A DNA stretch of 64,000 bases, from contig NZ_CP107954.1 in assembly GCF_036067295.1 (NCBI RefSeq), positions 4,464,001-4,528,000 on the forward strand. Direction: 5' to 3'. Origin of the DNA: Kribbella sp. NBC_00382. GTDB taxonomy: Bacteria > Actinomycetota > Actinomycetes > Propionibacteriales > Kribbellaceae. Below the pieces are notes generated by a model. It searched no databases. It was not told where the DNA came from and worked only from the letters and a program-made list of their open reading frames with translations. The translations under genes and the position numbers were made by a program. Below, one piece after another: positions 43,181-51,444 of the stretch (its first letter is position 1; each line of letters begins with the position of its first letter).

Positions 43181-44383
43181 CTAGCTGGCGGGGAGGATTC
43201 GGCCGGTGACGGAGCCGAGGGAGATCTTTGCGCCGGCCGAGGTGGCGGCGGTGGCGGTGATGGTGACCTCGTCGCCGTCCTGGAGGAAGGTGCGCTCCTC
43301 GCCCTTGACGGTGATCGGCTCGCGGCCGCCCCAGCTGAGCTCCAGGAACGAGCCGCGCTGGTTCTTGTCCGCGCCCGAGACGGTACCGGAGGCGAACAGA
43401 TCGCCGGTACGGACGGAGGCGCCGTTGACCGACAGGTGGGCGAGCATCTGCGCCGGGGACCAGTACATCTCCCGGTACGGCGGGCTGCTCACCAGCTCGC
43501 CGTTCCAGTAGACCTCGAAGGTGATGTCGAGGTTGGTCAGCTTCTCGCTCGCCAGGTACGGAAGTACTGGCGGGTCTTGTTGGTGCAGCGCAACCTCAGC
43601 CGACTCGAGCGCCTCCAGCGGGACGACCCACGGTGAGATCGAGGTGGCGAACGACTTGCCGAGGAACGGGCCGAGCGGAACGTACTCCCAGGCCTGGATG
43701 TCGCGGGCGGACCAGTCGTTGAGCAGCACCACGCCGTACACGTGATCCTTGAACTCGTCGACGCCGACGCGGCTACCGAGGGTTGTCGGCTTGCCCACCA
43801 CATAGCCGAGCTCCACCTCGATATCGAGCCGCTGTGATGGCCCGTACGTCGGGTTGTCGTCGGAGGGCGCCTTGCGCTGACCGCTCGGCCGGATGATGTC
43901 GGTGCCGCTGGCAACGACCGTACCGGCGCGGCCGTGGTACCCGACCGGCAGGCGCTTCCAGTTGGGGAGCAGCGGCTCGGCGTCGGGGCGGAACAGCCTG
44001 CCCACGTTGGACGCGTGGTGCTCCGAGGCGTAGAAGTCGACGTAGTCGGCGACCTCGAACGGCAGCTGCATCGTCACCTGGTCGAGCGGGATCAGGTGCG
44101 GCTCGACGGCGTCGCGGTTGTTCTCGTTGCGGACCAGATCGAGCAGCCACTCGCGAGTCGCGTGCCAGGCCGGCCGGCCTTGGGCGAGGAATGCGTTCAG
44201 GGTCGGCTGGGTGAAGACCTGCGCGCCGTCGAGCATCTGCGCCGACGCGACCGGGGCGAGATCGATCACCTGGTCACCGACCGCCGCGCCCACTCGCGGC
44301 TCCTCGTCGCCGGTGCGGAAGACGCCCAGCGGCAGGGTCTCGGGTCCGAACGCGGAGTTCGCGGGGATGTCGATCCAGGTCAC
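43181..44383 (-). CDS. fahA: Fumarylacetoacetase
   Basis: Hydrolyses fumarylacetoacetate to fumarate and acetoacetate, the last step of tyrosine breakdown. The 400 residues show the small N-terminal SH3-like domain and the metal-binding FAH domain: DFYASEHHASNVG (metal Asp and catalytic His), GYHGRAGT, DIEVELGYVVGKP (metal Glu pair), VLLNDWSARDIQAWEYVPLGPFLGKSF, and GSGT-type SGTVSGADKNQ. The GTG start overlaps the upstream gene's stop (GTGA), so it is the second gene of a two-gene operon. The pathway logic with hmgA, divergent from this operon, is clear. Confidence 0.95.
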   Translation of the reverse strand: MTWIDIPANSAFGPETLPLGVFRTGDEEPRVGAAVGDQVIDLAPVASAQMLDGAQVFTQPTLNAFLAQGRPAWHATREWLLDLVRNENNRDAVEPHLIPLDQVTMQLPFEVADYVDFYASEHHASNVGRLFRPDAEPLLPNWKRLPVGYHGRAGTVVASGTDIIRPSGQRKAPSDDNPTYGPSQRLDIEVELGYVVGKPTTLGSRVGVDEFKDHVYGVVLLNDWSARDIQAWEYVPLGPFLGKSFATSISPWVVPLEALESAEVALHQQDPPVLPYLASEKLTNLDITFEVYWNGELVSSPPYREMYWSPAQMLAHLSVNGASVRTGDLFASGTVSGADKNQRGSFLELSWGGREPITVKGEERTFLQDGDEVTITATAATSAGAKISLGSVTGRILPAS

Positions 44384-45231
44384 GGGGTCTCCAGAAGCTT
44401 CAGTGCGGTCAGGTCGTGGCGGGGTTCGTCGATGCTGCAGGAGCCGAAGCTGGTGAACCAGCGCCTGGTCCCGGTCGCCTGCTCCTCGGACAGTTGGGCT
44501 GCCGTGGCTGCCAGGTCTTCGCCGTCGCGATTCTCAAGTACCGCCGCTACTTCGTCCTGGCCGGCGCCGTCGAGTGAGGCGCGGGTGGCGAGCAGGACGT
44601 TGAGGAAGCCGTGGTGCTCGAAGCCGGTGTCCTCGGCGGTGTGGCGGACGGCATTGTGCAGGCCGGCCGTGCACTTGAAGGCCACCTCGCGGTCGAGGCA
44701 GGCGGTGATGAAGGCGGCGATCTGGTCGGCGGTCGGGAAGAGCGAGGCGTCGAGGCCGCCGGTGCGCAGCTTGGCGTGGTACCCGGCGTCGGCGACGACG
44801 TCGAGCGCGCGCTCCCAGGCGCCGTCCAGGCCGATCTCGACGAAGGCGTTCTCCTCGTCCAGGCAGTCGTCGCAGGCGCGGACCACGCGGAGCGCGTTGC
44901 GGGACAGGTCGTCTTCGTCGCGCAGGCGGACCTCGATGGCCTTGACGACGACGTCGGCCGAGCGGTCGCCGTACCGGATGGCAGGCTCGATCCCGCCCGC
45001 GCCGCCGGTGATCACGACGGACACCTCGAGCGGACTGTTCGCCTTCGCGGCCTCGGCGGCGACCTTCATCAGGTTGTCGTCGGTACAGATGAATGGGCCG
45101 ACGAGATCGGCGTACGACGCCTGCCGGTGGGCGCGGTGCGCGGTCACGGCCTCGACCAGGGGAAGGTCGCCGGGCGGGAACATCGCCGCGTCGTCGACCA
45201 GGTGCCGGAACAGGGCAGGGATGGTTGACAT
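44380..45231 (-). CDS. Conserved hypothetical protein coupled to fumarylacetoacetase
   Basis: A 283-residue soluble protein, no signal peptide. It opens with LFRHLVDDAAMFPPGDLPL. It contains FVEIGLDGAWERALDVVAD, YHAKLRTGGLDASLFPTADQIAAFI, and FKCTAGLHNAVRH, with Lys residues on predicted strand ends. The alternating strand and helix pattern is consistent with a TIM barrel, perhaps an aldolase-like fold. Homologues next to fahA are expected in actinobacteria. Its 4-base overlap with fahA implies a role in the same pathway, possibly as an isomerase or accessory enzyme (maleylacetoacetate isomerase is otherwise missing here). That role is inference only. Confidence 0.7.
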   Translation of the reverse strand: MSTIPALFRHLVDDAAMFPPGDLPLVEAVTAHRAHRQASYADLVGPFICTDDNLMKVAAEAAKANSPLEVSVVITGGAGGIEPAIRYGDRSADVVVKAIEVRLRDEDDLSRNALRVVRACDDCLDEENAFVEIGLDGAWERALDVVADAGYHAKLRTGGLDASLFPTADQIAAFITACLDREVAFKCTAGLHNAVRHTAEDTGFEHHGFLNVLLATRASLDGAGQDEVAAVLENRDGEDLAATAAQLSEEQATGTRRWFTSFGSCSIDEPRHDLTALKLLETP

Positions 45232-45301
45232 GGCTCCGAGCCTAACGGATGCTTTCGGTAAGCGGACACTTGTGTTCGATAATCGGAGAGGTTTTGGGTG
45301 A

Positions 45302-46492
45302 ATGGCGTTTTATCGGCAGGCAGGGCAGATTCCGCCGAAGCGGCACACGCAGTTCCGCAAGCCGGACGGCGGGCTGTACTACGAGGAGCTGATGGGCGAG
45401 GAGGGGTTCTCGTCGGACTCGTCGCTGCTATACCACGCGGGCGTGCCGTCGGCGATCGTCGACTCTCAGGTCTGGGAGTTGCCGGACCTGGCGACTGTTG
45501 CGAACCACCCGCTCACGCCGCGGCATCTCAAGCTGCACGACCTCTTCGTGTCCGGCTCGGGCAACAACGTCGTCGAGCATCGCCGGCTGGTGCTCGGGAA
45601 CGGTGATGTCCGGATCTCGTACGTCATCGCTTCGGAGGTTTCGCCGTACTACCGCAATGCGATCGGTGACGAGTGCGTGTACATCGAGCGCGGGTCGGCT
45701 GTGGTGGAGACGGTCTTCGGTGTTTTGGAGGCTGCCGAGGGCGACTACGTGATCATTCCGCGGGCCACCACGCATCGGTGGGTGCCGGGGGCGGACGGCG
45801 TACAGGCTTATTGCATCGAGGCGAACAGTCACATCGCGCCGCCCAAGCGGTATCTGAGCCGGTTCGGTCAGTTCCTCGAGCATGCTCCTTATTGTGAGCG
45901 GGATCTGCATGCGCCGGGATCTGTTTTTGTTGTCGAGGGCAATGATGTCGAGGTGCTGGTGAAGCATCGTGGGCAGGGGGCGAGCGGCATCGTCGGCAGC
46001 CGGATGACGTACGCGACGCATCCCTTCGATGTTGTCGGGTGGGATGGGTGCCTGTATCCGTACACCTTCAACGTGAGCGACTTCGAGCCGATCACTGGGC
46101 GGATCCACCAGCCGCCACCTGTGCATCAGGTCTTCGAGGCCAACAACTTCGTGATCTGCAACTTTGTGCCGCGGAAGGTCGACTATCACCCGCTGTCGGT
46201 GCCGGTGCCGTATTACCACTCGAACGTTGACTCCGATGAGGTCATGTTCTACTGCGGCGGCGATTACGAAGCCCGCAAGGGCTCCGGTATCGGCCTGGGC
46301 TCCATCTCGCTCCATCCGGGCGGGTACGCCCACGGGCCTCAGCCGTCCGCCATCGAGGCCTCCCTCGGCGCCGAATCCTTCGAGGAACTGGCCGTCATGG
46401 TCGACACCTTCCGGCCTTTGGAGCTAGGCGAGGGTGGCGCGGCCGTCGACGACGGCGTCTACGCCTGGACCTGGGCCGGCCGCCGCCTGTAG
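45302..46492 (+). CDS. hmgA: Homogentisate 1,2-dioxygenase
   Basis: Opens the aromatic ring of homogentisate to give maleylacetoacetate. The 396-residue cupin-fold protein has the expected Fe(II) ligands His306 (YYHSNVDSDE), Glu313 in the same motif, and His344 (HPGGYAHGPQP). HRWVPG and EANSHIAPPKRY are further conserved stretches. It is shorter than the ~430-residue human-type enzyme and belongs to the compact bacterial branch. GGAGAGG lies about 12 bp before the ATG. It is divergent from the fahA operon by 70 bp, so one regulator may serve both. A C element starts immediately after its stop. Confidence 0.93.
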   Translation: MAFYRQAGQIPPKRHTQFRKPDGGLYYEELMGEEGFSSDSSLLYHAGVPSAIVDSQVWELPDLATVANHPLTPRHLKLHDLFVSGSGNNVVEHRRLVLGNGDVRISYVIASEVSPYYRNAIGDECVYIERGSAVVETVFGVLEAAEGDYVIIPRATTHRWVPGADGVQAYCIEANSHIAPPKRYLSRFGQFLEHAPYCERDLHAPGSVFVVEGNDVEVLVKHRGQGASGIVGSRMTYATHPFDVVGWDGCLYPYTFNVSDFEPITGRIHQPPPVHQVFEANNFVICNFVPRKVDYHPLSVPVPYYHSNVDSDEVMFYCGGDYEARKGSGIGLGSISLHPGGYAHGPQPSAIEASLGAESFEELAVMVDTFRPLELGEGGAAVDDGVYAWTWAGRRL

Positions 46493-46493
46493 G

Positions 46494-46612
46494 TGTACTC
46501 CCCACGCTGGCCGCAACGTCCACTCCTACGTCGTTCCCTCTGCGGCTAGCTCCCGCCCACCCTGGTGCGCGGGCTACTTCGTCGCCCGCTTGGTGTGACC
46601 ACTGAGCGGGCG
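46494..46612 (+). repeat. C element copy 1 (about 119 bp)
   Basis: It shares with copies 2 and 3 the ordered blocks GTACTCCCCACGC, CTCCTACGTCG, GCTCCC(G/A)CCCACCC, CGCGGGCT, CGTCGCCC and GACCACTGAGCGG. It begins directly after the hmgA stop codon. GCCCGCT and AGCGGGC near its end can pair. Confidence 0.85.
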
Positions 46613-46664
46613 GGCTTGTTGGGGTGGGGACTGTTCGTGCCCTCGCTGGCTGGCCTCATGCGCC

Positions 46665-46782
46665 GGGTACTCCCCACGCCAGCCGCCCGCTCGCTCCTAC
46701 GTCGCTCACTCCGCGCCTGGCTCCCGCCCACCCTGGGCGCGGGCTCCTACGTCGCCCGCTTGATGGGACCACTGAGCGGGCC
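46665..46782 (+). repeat. C element copy 2 (about 118 bp)
   Basis: Direct repeat of copy 1, offset by 171 bp, with the same block order. Its two CTCCTACGTCG blocks are both intact (the second is CTACTTCGTCG in copy 1). Divergence is spread over the element, so the duplication is not recent. Confidence 0.85.
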
Positions 46783-46805
46783 GGTCGGTGGTGGTGACGT
46801 CGGGT

Positions 46806-46915
46806 GAAGCCCGGCTCTGTCCTGGTGCGGTGGACGGCGCGGCTGAGGTCGTTGCAACCGGTCCGGCCGGTGAACCAGTCGGTGTTGAAGGTGACCCACG
46901 CCCGCTCGGCATGAT
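46806..46915 (-). pseudogene. Remnant of an HslJ/META-domain protein
   Basis: On the minus strand, one frame reads RAWVTFNTDWFTGRTGCNDL followed by SRAVHRTR. This has the core pattern of META/HslJ domains (VTF...G..TG.TGCN..SG), preceded by HHAE and followed by unrelated sequence. There is no start codon or continuing frame, so only about 30 codons of homology remain. META-domain proteins are small exported or heat-induced proteins in actinobacteria. The piece lies beside C element copy 2. Confidence 0.35.
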
Positions 46916-47002
46916 GCGGTATGGCAGCGGCGGATGGATGACAGATCGTCCTCGGCTGAGGCTGAGGCTGAGGCTGTGCGTGGCTTCGCTGGGGTTGGCG
47001 AG

Positions 47003-47815
47003 TTAATCAGCCAGCGTACAAACGAGTTCGCCGCCGAACTGCCCGGACTGCTCAATGATCCGGAAGCCGTGGCGCTCCAGTTCGAGGCGCAGGGCCTCGG
47101 CCGTCAAGTGTCGGCGGTTCGGGATATACCAGGAGCTGCCGAATCGGACCGAATCGGTGACCTGGGTTGGCACGGGGGCCCAGACGATGCCGGTCCTCGG
47201 GTCATAGCGGTCATCGTCGTCGTAGACGCGGCCGGGTTCATACATCGCGGTGCTGATCAGATACCGGCCATCAGGTTGGAGCCGACGGTGCACGCCGGCC
47301 AGGACGTTGCCGCGGTCGACGTCTGTGACTATGGACTGGAGGCAGAAGATGTCGATCACATAGTCGAAGCGGTCGTCGGCATCCGGCCACTTGCAGATGT
47401 CCTGCACGGCGAATCGGACCTCCAGGCCGCGCGCCTCGGCGAACTGGCGGGCAACCGCGATGGCGTCCGGCACAAGGTCTACAGCGTCGACCTGGAAGCC
47501 GCGCTGAGCAAGGAAGCAGGCGGCCGCGCCTGTGCCGCAGCCGTACTCAAGCACCCGACGACCATGGGCCTGCTCGCCGGTCGGCAGCACGCGATCCAGG
47601 AAATCACGGGCCTGGAAGTCCTCGTATGCCACGCCTGTATCGCCTGTGTGCAGGTCGTTCCATAGGTTCAGGCCTTCGCGACGAAGGCGCTCGTACGCGG
47701 CCATATGTTCCGCTTCGTAGTATCGACCGGACAATCCGGGCAGTGTATGACCGGACGCCAGCCACCACGCCCTAAGCAGTCGACGCCGGGATACGGACTT
47801 CGCTGACGGGCTCAT
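47003..47815 (-). CDS. SAM-dependent methyltransferase
   Basis: A 270-residue class I methyltransferase. Motif I is VLEYGCGTGAAACF near residue 89, followed by the acidic residue in VDAVDLVPDAI, motif post I/II around FAVQDICKWPDADDRFDYVID, and LQPDGRYLISTAMYEPG. An ~80-residue N-terminal extension contains basic RRRLLRAWW and YYEAEHMAAYERLRREG. The acceptor is unknown; the fold is that of small-molecule methyltransferases. It lies in an accessory-looking region with slightly more mixed codon use and no operon partner. An ATG start at 47815 is taken. Confidence 0.87.
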   Translation of the reverse strand: MSPSAKSVSRRRLLRAWWLASGHTLPGLSGRYYEAEHMAAYERLRREGLNLWNDLHTGDTGVAYEDFQARDFLDRVLPTGEQAHGRRVLEYGCGTGAAACFLAQRGFQVDAVDLVPDAIAVARQFAEARGLEVRFAVQDICKWPDADDRFDYVIDIFCLQSIVTDVDRGNVLAGVHRRLQPDGRYLISTAMYEPGRVYDDDDRYDPRTGIVWAPVPTQVTDSVRFGSSWYIPNRRHLTAEALRLELERHGFRIIEQSGQFGGELVCTLAD

Positions 47816-48158
47816 GACCAGAGCGTATGCAGCCGCCCGTCCCAGATCTGTTGTTCGAACGTAGGGATCTCCCGCGATCCGGCCGTTCTACGCTTCGTCA
47901 GCGAAACCGACTGCTCGCGACAGCGTCCGCCGAACAAGAGGGTGTTTCCACTCAGAACTCACGTGAGCTGCGGAGACAGGGACAAGTTCGGTAAAAGGGC
48001 TACTCCGCGAATGGTTGATTGTCGAGCGACTTGACCGTCCTCGACCGGGAACCGGAGCGGAACTGTGGGGCGAACGCCTGGCGCCATCAAATGCGCATCG
48101 GCGCCGCCATCTCGGCCGCAGTCTGCACAGCTGATCGAATGTTTGAGAGATTGTGTAG
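47816..48158. other. Intergenic region without a supported gene
   Basis: This 343-bp gap separates the divergent methyltransferase and HIRAN genes and must hold both promoters. A minus-strand frame near its left end (SPFTELVPVSAAHVSSEWKH and onward, stop near 47888) is coding-like for about 40 codons but has no recognisable start. It could be a gene fragment. Nothing else stands out. Confidence 0.4.
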
Positions 48159-48785
48159 ATGAGGTTCTTCCGCGGACGTAGCTCTGAGCAGCCGATCGCG
48201 TCTGTGCCGTCGAAGGCCAGTTGTCTGGTTGAGATGACTGGTACGACGACCTTCGGTGCTGAGGCGCTAGCGGACTTGTTCATTGCACATCAGGCGCCTG
48301 AAGGCGGCGTCCTCGAGCTCCCGGGGATGCTGATCGCAGAGCCAGAAAACCCGGCCGACGCCAGCGCCGTTGCTGTGCACGTTCAGGGCGCACGCATTGG
48401 CTATCTCCCTGGGTACCTGGCGCAGGAGGAACCTTTCGATGATGTCGGTAGCTGCCGCGTCCAGTTGTGGGCAGCCCAGACGGACAAGGGATTGCGGGTG
48501 CGAGGCTGGGCCGCGTGGGGTGGTGAGACGATCGCCTGGCCGTATACGACGTCGAACCCGCCGGCGGTGACCGTCGAGGATCGCCGGGTAGAGGCCGCAG
48601 CCGCGACCAGCACGATGGTCGACGAGGCGCTGCGGGGTGGCGGCGAGCGGGCGGCACAGTTCCAGCGTGGGTTGCTGGGCAGCTACCACTACCTGGAAAC
48701 GGTTGAGCCGATCAAGGAGTTGAAGCGCCTCGGACGTCTAGATGAGGCTCTCACATTGTGCTACGGCGCAATCGAGGCTGCCTAG
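48159..48785 (+). pseudogene. HIRAN-domain protein cut short by an in-frame TAG
   Basis: A 208-residue product. Residues about 55-90 (LIAEPENPADASAVAVHVQG, then ARIGYLPGYL) are a HIRAN motif, a small DNA-binding domain of replication and repair proteins. The C-terminal LKRLGRLDEALTLCYGAIEA looks like a helical repeat. The TAG at 48783-48785 ends it, but the same frame beyond continues as KDREGREPAPWYTEQAAIIH and RKLGERIEEEAV up to about 48905, which is coding-like and amphipathic. A single GAG-to-TAG change would explain this. A functional shortened protein remains possible. It lies in a region of repeats and gene fragments. Confidence 0.7.
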
Positions 48786-48983
48786 AAAGACCGTGAGGGT
48801 CGCGAGCCCGCGCCTTGGTACACAGAGCAGGCTGCCATCATCCACCGCAAGCTCGGTGAACGGATCGAAGAGGAAGCGGTGCAGAAGCGGCTCATCAAGC
48901 TCGCCGGGCACGATCAACTTCCTTATAGACATCCCGTACATCTGCCACGTCGACGACTGGTAGCTGGTTGGCGCGACCTGGGG

Positions 48984-49568
48984 CTAAGGCTGTCGTGCGG
49001 GGAATGTGGCCAGCGTTGACTGCAGGGACTCGAGGGTGTCCAGGACGATGTCGAAGAGTGGGCGATCGTCTGTTTGGTCTAGCCATTCGTTCAAGGAGAC
49101 GTTCAGTAAGGTCACGCTGATCTCGGCCAGTAGGGTCGCGGTCAACGGGTCCTCGCCGCGCTTGACGAAACCGGCGCGGATCGCGTCGCGGAGGGCCGCG
49201 AGTTTGCGGAGGTTGCGTTCGCGGAGGCTTTCGTCGGTTTGGATGATCTGGCGCTTCTCGCGGAGTTCGTCGAGCCGGCCCTCGAAGCGGGTCTCCGCGA
49301 TGGTTTTCAGGCCTTCGACGATCAGTGTCACCGGGTCGATCGCGGCGGGGGTGTCAGCCATCATCTGGGTGACTAGGCCCGGTACCTCCTCCTCGCCGGA
49401 GAAGAGGACCTCGCGCTTGTCGGCGAAGTGGCGGAAGAACGTGCGGGTGGTGAGCCCGGCCCGCGCGGTGATCTCCGGCACGGTCGTCGCGGCGAACCCC
49501 TGCTGAGCGAAAAGGTCCAGCGCGGCCCGCTCCAAGCGCTCACGCGCGTCCGGCTGCCATCTGCTCAC
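48984..49568 (-). CDS. TetR-family regulator divergent from a saccharopine-dehydrogenase-like gene
   Basis: A 194-residue regulator with an N-terminal helix-turn-helix (ARERLERAALDLFAQQGFAA, then EITARAGLTTRTFFRHFADK). FFRHFADKREVLF is typical of a large actinobacterial TetR group starting MSRW.P.AR.RL. GTG 49568 is therefore preferred; an ATG at 49601 exists but falls inside the operator. Two identical 8-bp-arm palindromes (49583-49603 and 49616-49636) lie between it and the divergent gene. It surely represses itself and the dehydrogenase gene. Its 3' end abuts the tail of the broken HIRAN gene. Confidence 0.9.
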   Translation of the reverse strand: MSRWQPDARERLERAALDLFAQQGFAATTVPEITARAGLTTRTFFRHFADKREVLFSGEEEVPGLVTQMMADTPAAIDPVTLIVEGLKTIAETRFEGRLDELREKRQIIQTDESLRERNLRKLAALRDAIRAGFVKRGEDPLTATLLAEISVTLLNVSLNEWLDQTDDRPLFDIVLDTLESLQSTLATFPARQP

Positions 49569-49582
49569 GAGCCGAGTGTAGT

Positions 49583-49636
49583 TGATGACATGCGGTGTCA
49601 TCAGTCTGTGTAGAGTGATGACATCACGTGTCATCA
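49583..49636. promoter_or_regulatory. Two identical TetR operators
   Basis: TGATGACA-N5-TGTCATCA occurs at 49583-49603 and again at 49616-49636, both with perfect 8-bp arms. The centres are 33 bp apart, three helical turns, so two dimers would bind the same face. They fill the divergent promoter region between the TetR gene and the dehydrogenase. Confidence 0.88.
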
Positions 49637-49670
49637 CTCGGATGGCGCCAAGGGGTTGGAGCTGAGCGCG

Positions 49671-50747
49671 ATGGGCAACGAGGTCTGGATTCTGGGCGGT
49701 ACCGGCCGGAGCGGCGCCGCGATCGCGGCCGAGCTGGTGAACCGGGGCATCACGCCCGTACTGGTCGGCCGGGACGCCACTCGCCTGCAGGCGGCCGCAA
49801 AACGCTTCGGCGACGGCCGGACGGTCGTGGCTGCGACGGTTGAAGCGATGGCGACCGAGATCCGGCGGCAGCAACCGGCGGTGGTGATCAACACGGTCGG
49901 GCCGTTCGGTACGACGGCAGTACCGATTGCTCAGGCCTGTCTGCCCGGCAGCCACTACGTCGACCTCGCCAACGACGTGGCGGCAGTGTCCACGCTGCTC
50001 GGGATGACCGAGGCGGCCGCGGCGGCCGGACGGAGCTTCGTGACGGGAGCGGGATTCGGCGTGACGGCGACCGAGACCGTCGTCGTCAGACTGTGTAAAG
50101 GCCGGCCGGCCCCGGCACACGTCAGGGTGGACATGGTGCCGTCCCTGGCGATCGAGGCTGGCCCCCTCGGCGAGGCGCTCGCGGCCAGCATCCTCGACGG
50201 GATCCCCGGTGTCGAAGAGGGAGGGCGCTTTCAGGGGCGCCGGTATGAGGGTGGGCGGCTCGTACCCGCGCGACTCGGTACCGGCGTACAAGCTCTCACG
50301 CTGCCCGACGGCTCAACCGTCACCACCGCGAGCATGCCCCTCGGCGAACTCCTCGCAGCCCAACGCGCCAGCGGAGCCCCATCGGTCGACGCAGCCTCCA
50401 GCGAAGCCCCGAGCTCGCCCATCGCCCGCGCCCTGATGCCGCTAGCCACCTCATTGCTCGCGATAGGCCCGATACGCCGCTTCGCCATCCGCCGCCTGGC
50501 CCAACTGAAACTCAAAGCCCGCGAACGCCCCCGCGAACACTCCTGGGGCCACGCCCGAGTCGAGTGGGCCGACGGCACGGTCCGCGAGGGCTGGCTACAA
50601 GTCGGCGACGCTCAGACCTACACCGGCGCAGTCCCTGCCGAAGTAGCCCGCCGCCTCCTCGCAAACGAGGCCAAACCCGGCGCCTACACCCCAGCAGCCC
50701 TCTTCGGTACGTCCCTAGCCGAATCCTGCGGCGGCAAGTACCTGTAA
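49671..50747 (+). CDS. Saccharopine-dehydrogenase-like NAD(P)-binding protein
   Basis: A 358-residue oxidoreductase-like protein. The N-terminal Rossmann motif GGTGRSGAAIAAEL is followed by VVINTVGPFG and ACLPGSHYVDLAND, which typify the saccharopine dehydrogenase/trans-acting enoyl reductase superfamily. The C-terminal half is less conserved and ends PGAYTPAALFGTSLAESCGG. This suggests reduction of a lipid-like or carbonyl substrate rather than lysine metabolism. ATG 49671 has GGAGC about 10 bp before it; an upstream TTG at 49656 is less likely. Repression by the divergent TetR through the double operator is expected. Confidence 0.85.
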   Translation: MGNEVWILGGTGRSGAAIAAELVNRGITPVLVGRDATRLQAAAKRFGDGRTVVAATVEAMATEIRRQQPAVVINTVGPFGTTAVPIAQACLPGSHYVDLANDVAAVSTLLGMTEAAAAAGRSFVTGAGFGVTATETVVVRLCKGRPAPAHVRVDMVPSLAIEAGPLGEALAASILDGIPGVEEGGRFQGRRYEGGRLVPARLGTGVQALTLPDGSTVTTASMPLGELLAAQRASGAPSVDAASSEAPSSPIARALMPLATSLLAIGPIRRFAIRRLAQLKLKARERPREHSWGHARVEWADGTVREGWLQVGDAQTYTGAVPAEVARRLLANEAKPGAYTPAALFGTSLAESCGGKYL

Positions 50748-50781
50748 CTGACTGTCGGTGGGGGCAGTTAGCTTCGCGGGT

Positions 50782-51411
50782 ATGGGCACTTTGTGGAGTA
50801 CGGCGTTGGCTTCAGTTGCTGAGAAGTTGAACGGCGGGCGGATCGAGTGGATGTTGCTCGGTAGTGCGGCGACGGCGTTGCGGGGTGTGGCGATCGTTCC
50901 TGGTGACATCGACATTGCGATTCTGACGGCTGATGATGTCATTCGCGCCGCTGGTGTTCTGCCGACGCCGGACGTGCTTGGAGCAGTTGAGTCCGGCGGA
51001 TTTGTGCCGGCTGACTGGATCAGTACGGTGGCCGAGCCGGTACTTCAGTTTGCTCCGGCCGGTGAGCGGTGGACCTTTGGGCGGTGGTACGTCCAGGGGG
51101 TCAAGGTTGAGCTGGCGCATATCGATGCGCCCGCGGTGGCCGGCCTGATGGTCGAGACGCGCGCGCCACTGGTCTTTCAGGAGCGCGAGACTCTCCGCTG
51201 CCACGGACAGTCCATCCCGACCGTACCGATCGAGGTGCAGCTCGCGACGATGGTCGCTCGGCAGCAGGATGCCCGGATCGACGCGACCATCGCCGGCATC
51301 GACTCGGCGCTGCTCGATCTGCCACTCCTGCGCCGCGCGATTCGGGACAAGCAATCGGAGGTCCCCGGTTTGGCGGTTCCAGAGTCGGTGCAGAGCCTCG
51401 GCTTGAACTAG
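50782..51411 (+). CDS. Nucleotidyltransferase-like protein
   Basis: About 209 residues. EWMLLGSAATALRG followed by PGDIDIAIL gives the GS-x10-13-D-x-D signature of the Pol-beta-type nucleotidyltransferase fold (MNT or AbiEii class). A later acidic strand (VELAHID) could supply the third carboxylate. The C-terminal half has LATMVARQQDARIDATIAG. Such proteins act as toxin-antitoxin partners, resistance enzymes or RNA-modifying enzymes, but no partner gene is adjacent. The start is ATG 50782; the frame is open from 50758. It ends at the D repeat at 51411. Confidence 0.75.
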   Translation: MGTLWSTALASVAEKLNGGRIEWMLLGSAATALRGVAIVPGDIDIAILTADDVIRAAGVLPTPDVLGAVESGGFVPADWISTVAEPVLQFAPAGERWTFGRWYVQGVKVELAHIDAPAVAGLMVETRAPLVFQERETLRCHGQSIPTVPIEVQLATMVARQQDARIDATIAGIDSALLDLPLLRRAIRDKQSEVPGLAVPESVQSLGLN

Positions 51412-51441
51412 ATGCCGAGAGCGGCGTGGTGGCTCTGTCCC
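51411..51441 (+). repeat. D repeat copy 1 (31 bp)
   Basis: It matches 54126-54156 at 29 of 31 positions and includes GAGAGCGGCGTGGTGGCTC. It overlaps the last base of the preceding stop codon. An ATG inside it would open a frame reading M-P-R-A-A-W-W-L. Confidence 0.75.
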
Positions 51442-51444
51442 TCG

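Larger units (their letters stand above)
46493..47002. other. Gene-poor region with two C elements and a gene remnant
   Basis: This 510-bp gap contains C elements at 46494-46612 and 46665-46782, a degraded META-domain fragment on the minus strand (about 46806-46915), and a GGCTGA short tandem repeat at about 46954-46976. No intact gene is present. Confidence 0.75.
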
